A DNA stretch of 14,231 nt from Sulfitobacter sp. (GTDB lineage Bacteria; Pseudomonadota; Alphaproteobacteria; Rhodobacterales; Rhodobacteraceae), in NCBI GenBank assembly GCA_024636405.1, contig JAGXHC010000065.1, positions 1 to 14,231 on the forward strand, read 5' to 3'. Each line of letters begins with the position of its first letter. Within the stretch, counting starts at the first letter, position 1. A program made the position numbers and the translations under genes. A model generated the notes under the pieces. That model made no database searches. It saw nothing but the letters and a program-made list of their open reading frames with translations, and was not told the DNA's origin. Of the stretch, positions 13,712-14,231 are shown one piece after another.

Positions 13712-14231
13712 ATGGCTGACGTGAATACCATCCGGTCCGCCGCCGGAACGCGCACCGCGGCGATAGACGCCGGGCTGCGCGCCCACATGAACAAAGTGTA
13801 CGCGACCATGTCGATTGGCATGCTCCTTACCTTTGCCGCCGCCTGGGCCGTTTCCGGTCTCGCGGTCACAACGGATGCTGCCGCAGGCGTGGCGCAGTTT
13901 AGCGGTGACAAGTACCTGACACAGTTCGGGTATACCCTTTACGCCTCGCCACTGAAATGGGTCGTGATGTTCGCACCGCTGGCCTTTGTCTTCGGTCTTG
14001 GTGCGGCGCTGAACCGTATCTCCGCCGCGACGGCACAGCTGGTGTTTTACGTCTTCGCTGCGGTGATGGGCGTGTCCCTCAGCTCGATCTTTCTGGACTT
14101 CACCGGTTATTCGATTGCCCAGGTATTCCTGATCACCTCCATCGCCTTTGCGGGCCTGTCCTTGTGGGGCTACACCACAAAGAAGGACATCTCGGGTTGG
14201 GGAAGCTTCCTGATCATGGGCGTCATCGGCC
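13712..14231 (+). CDS. Bax inhibitor-1/YccA-like membrane protein, C-terminus missing
   Basis: The first 173 codons are present and the frame is open at the right edge. The ATG at 13712 follows GGAGG at 13700-13704 with seven bases of spacing. A polar N-terminus (ADVNTIRSAAGTRTAAIDAGLRAHMNKVY) leads to a membrane helix (MSIGMLLTFAAAWAVSGLAV). Later helices include WVVMFAPLAFVFGLGAAL, AQLVFYVFAAVMGVSLSSIF and VFLITSIAFAGLSLWGY, and TTKKDISGWGSFLIMGVIG matches the conserved TKKDLSxxGxFLxMGxIG segment of the family. Family members are inner-membrane proteins; YccA modulates the FtsH protease and related BsYetJ conducts calcium. The specific role here is unknown. Confidence 0.93.
   Translation, partial: MADVNTIRSAAGTRTAAIDAGLRAHMNKVYATMSIGMLLTFAAAWAVSGLAVTTDAAAGVAQFSGDKYLTQFGYTLYASPLKWVVMFAPLAFVFGLGAALNRISAATAQLVFYVFAAVMGVSLSSIFLDFTGYSIAQVFLITSIAFAGLSLWGYTTKKDISGWGSFLIMGVIG

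Overview
The window looks like chromosome from a marine alphaproteobacterium of the Roseobacter group (Rhodobacterales). This is an inference from gene content and style: GC-rich DNA, a YmdB / 5-formyltetrahydrofolate cyclo-ligase / MgtE neighbourhood, a divergent LysR/DUF1127 pair, a HisN-type phosphatase and a YccA-like Bax-inhibitor-1 protein. I saw no transposase, integrase, CRISPR array, tRNA or rRNA. Most of the window is housekeeping or metabolic; the most unusual part is the first 1.3 kb.

Layout. (1) 1-958, minus: the N-terminal part of an acidic protein with ten perfect GSGSGGTK repeats, cut by the left edge. A possible 79-residue cysteine-containing ORF (978-1217) lies just upstream of it. 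(2) 1295-2329, plus: an APH/choline-kinase-fold phosphotransferase, convergent with (3) 2333-4105, minus: an SLC13-type permease with two internal TrkA_C/RCK_C-like domains. (4) 4318-5130, minus: YmdB-type metallophosphoesterase. (5) 5290-5649, plus: a 119-residue three-helix membrane protein. (6) 5661-7621, minus: mgtE followed by 5-formyltetrahydrofolate cyclo-ligase, joined by a 4-base stop/start overlap. (7) 7734-10482: guanine deaminase (plus) facing an 8-oxoguanine-deaminase-type amidohydrolase (minus), probably a guanine / oxidised-guanine catabolic pair. (8) 10589-11844, minus: HisN-type phosphatase and an XRE-family regulator. (9) 11845-12359: a 515-base gap with several hairpins and no convincing gene. 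(10) 12360-13235, minus: LysR regulator, divergent from a small DUF1127 gene (13359-13583). Two similar LysR-box-like palindromes lie in the shared promoter region. (11) 13712 to the right edge, plus: Bax-inhibitor-1/YccA-like membrane protein, incomplete.

No large new system is evident. The best leads are the repeat protein, whose repeats differ only at third codon positions; a pair of 21-base direct repeats 41 bases apart between the divergent left-hand genes; the paired LysR boxes; and an Asn-to-Asp change at a metal-site motif of the YmdB-like enzyme.
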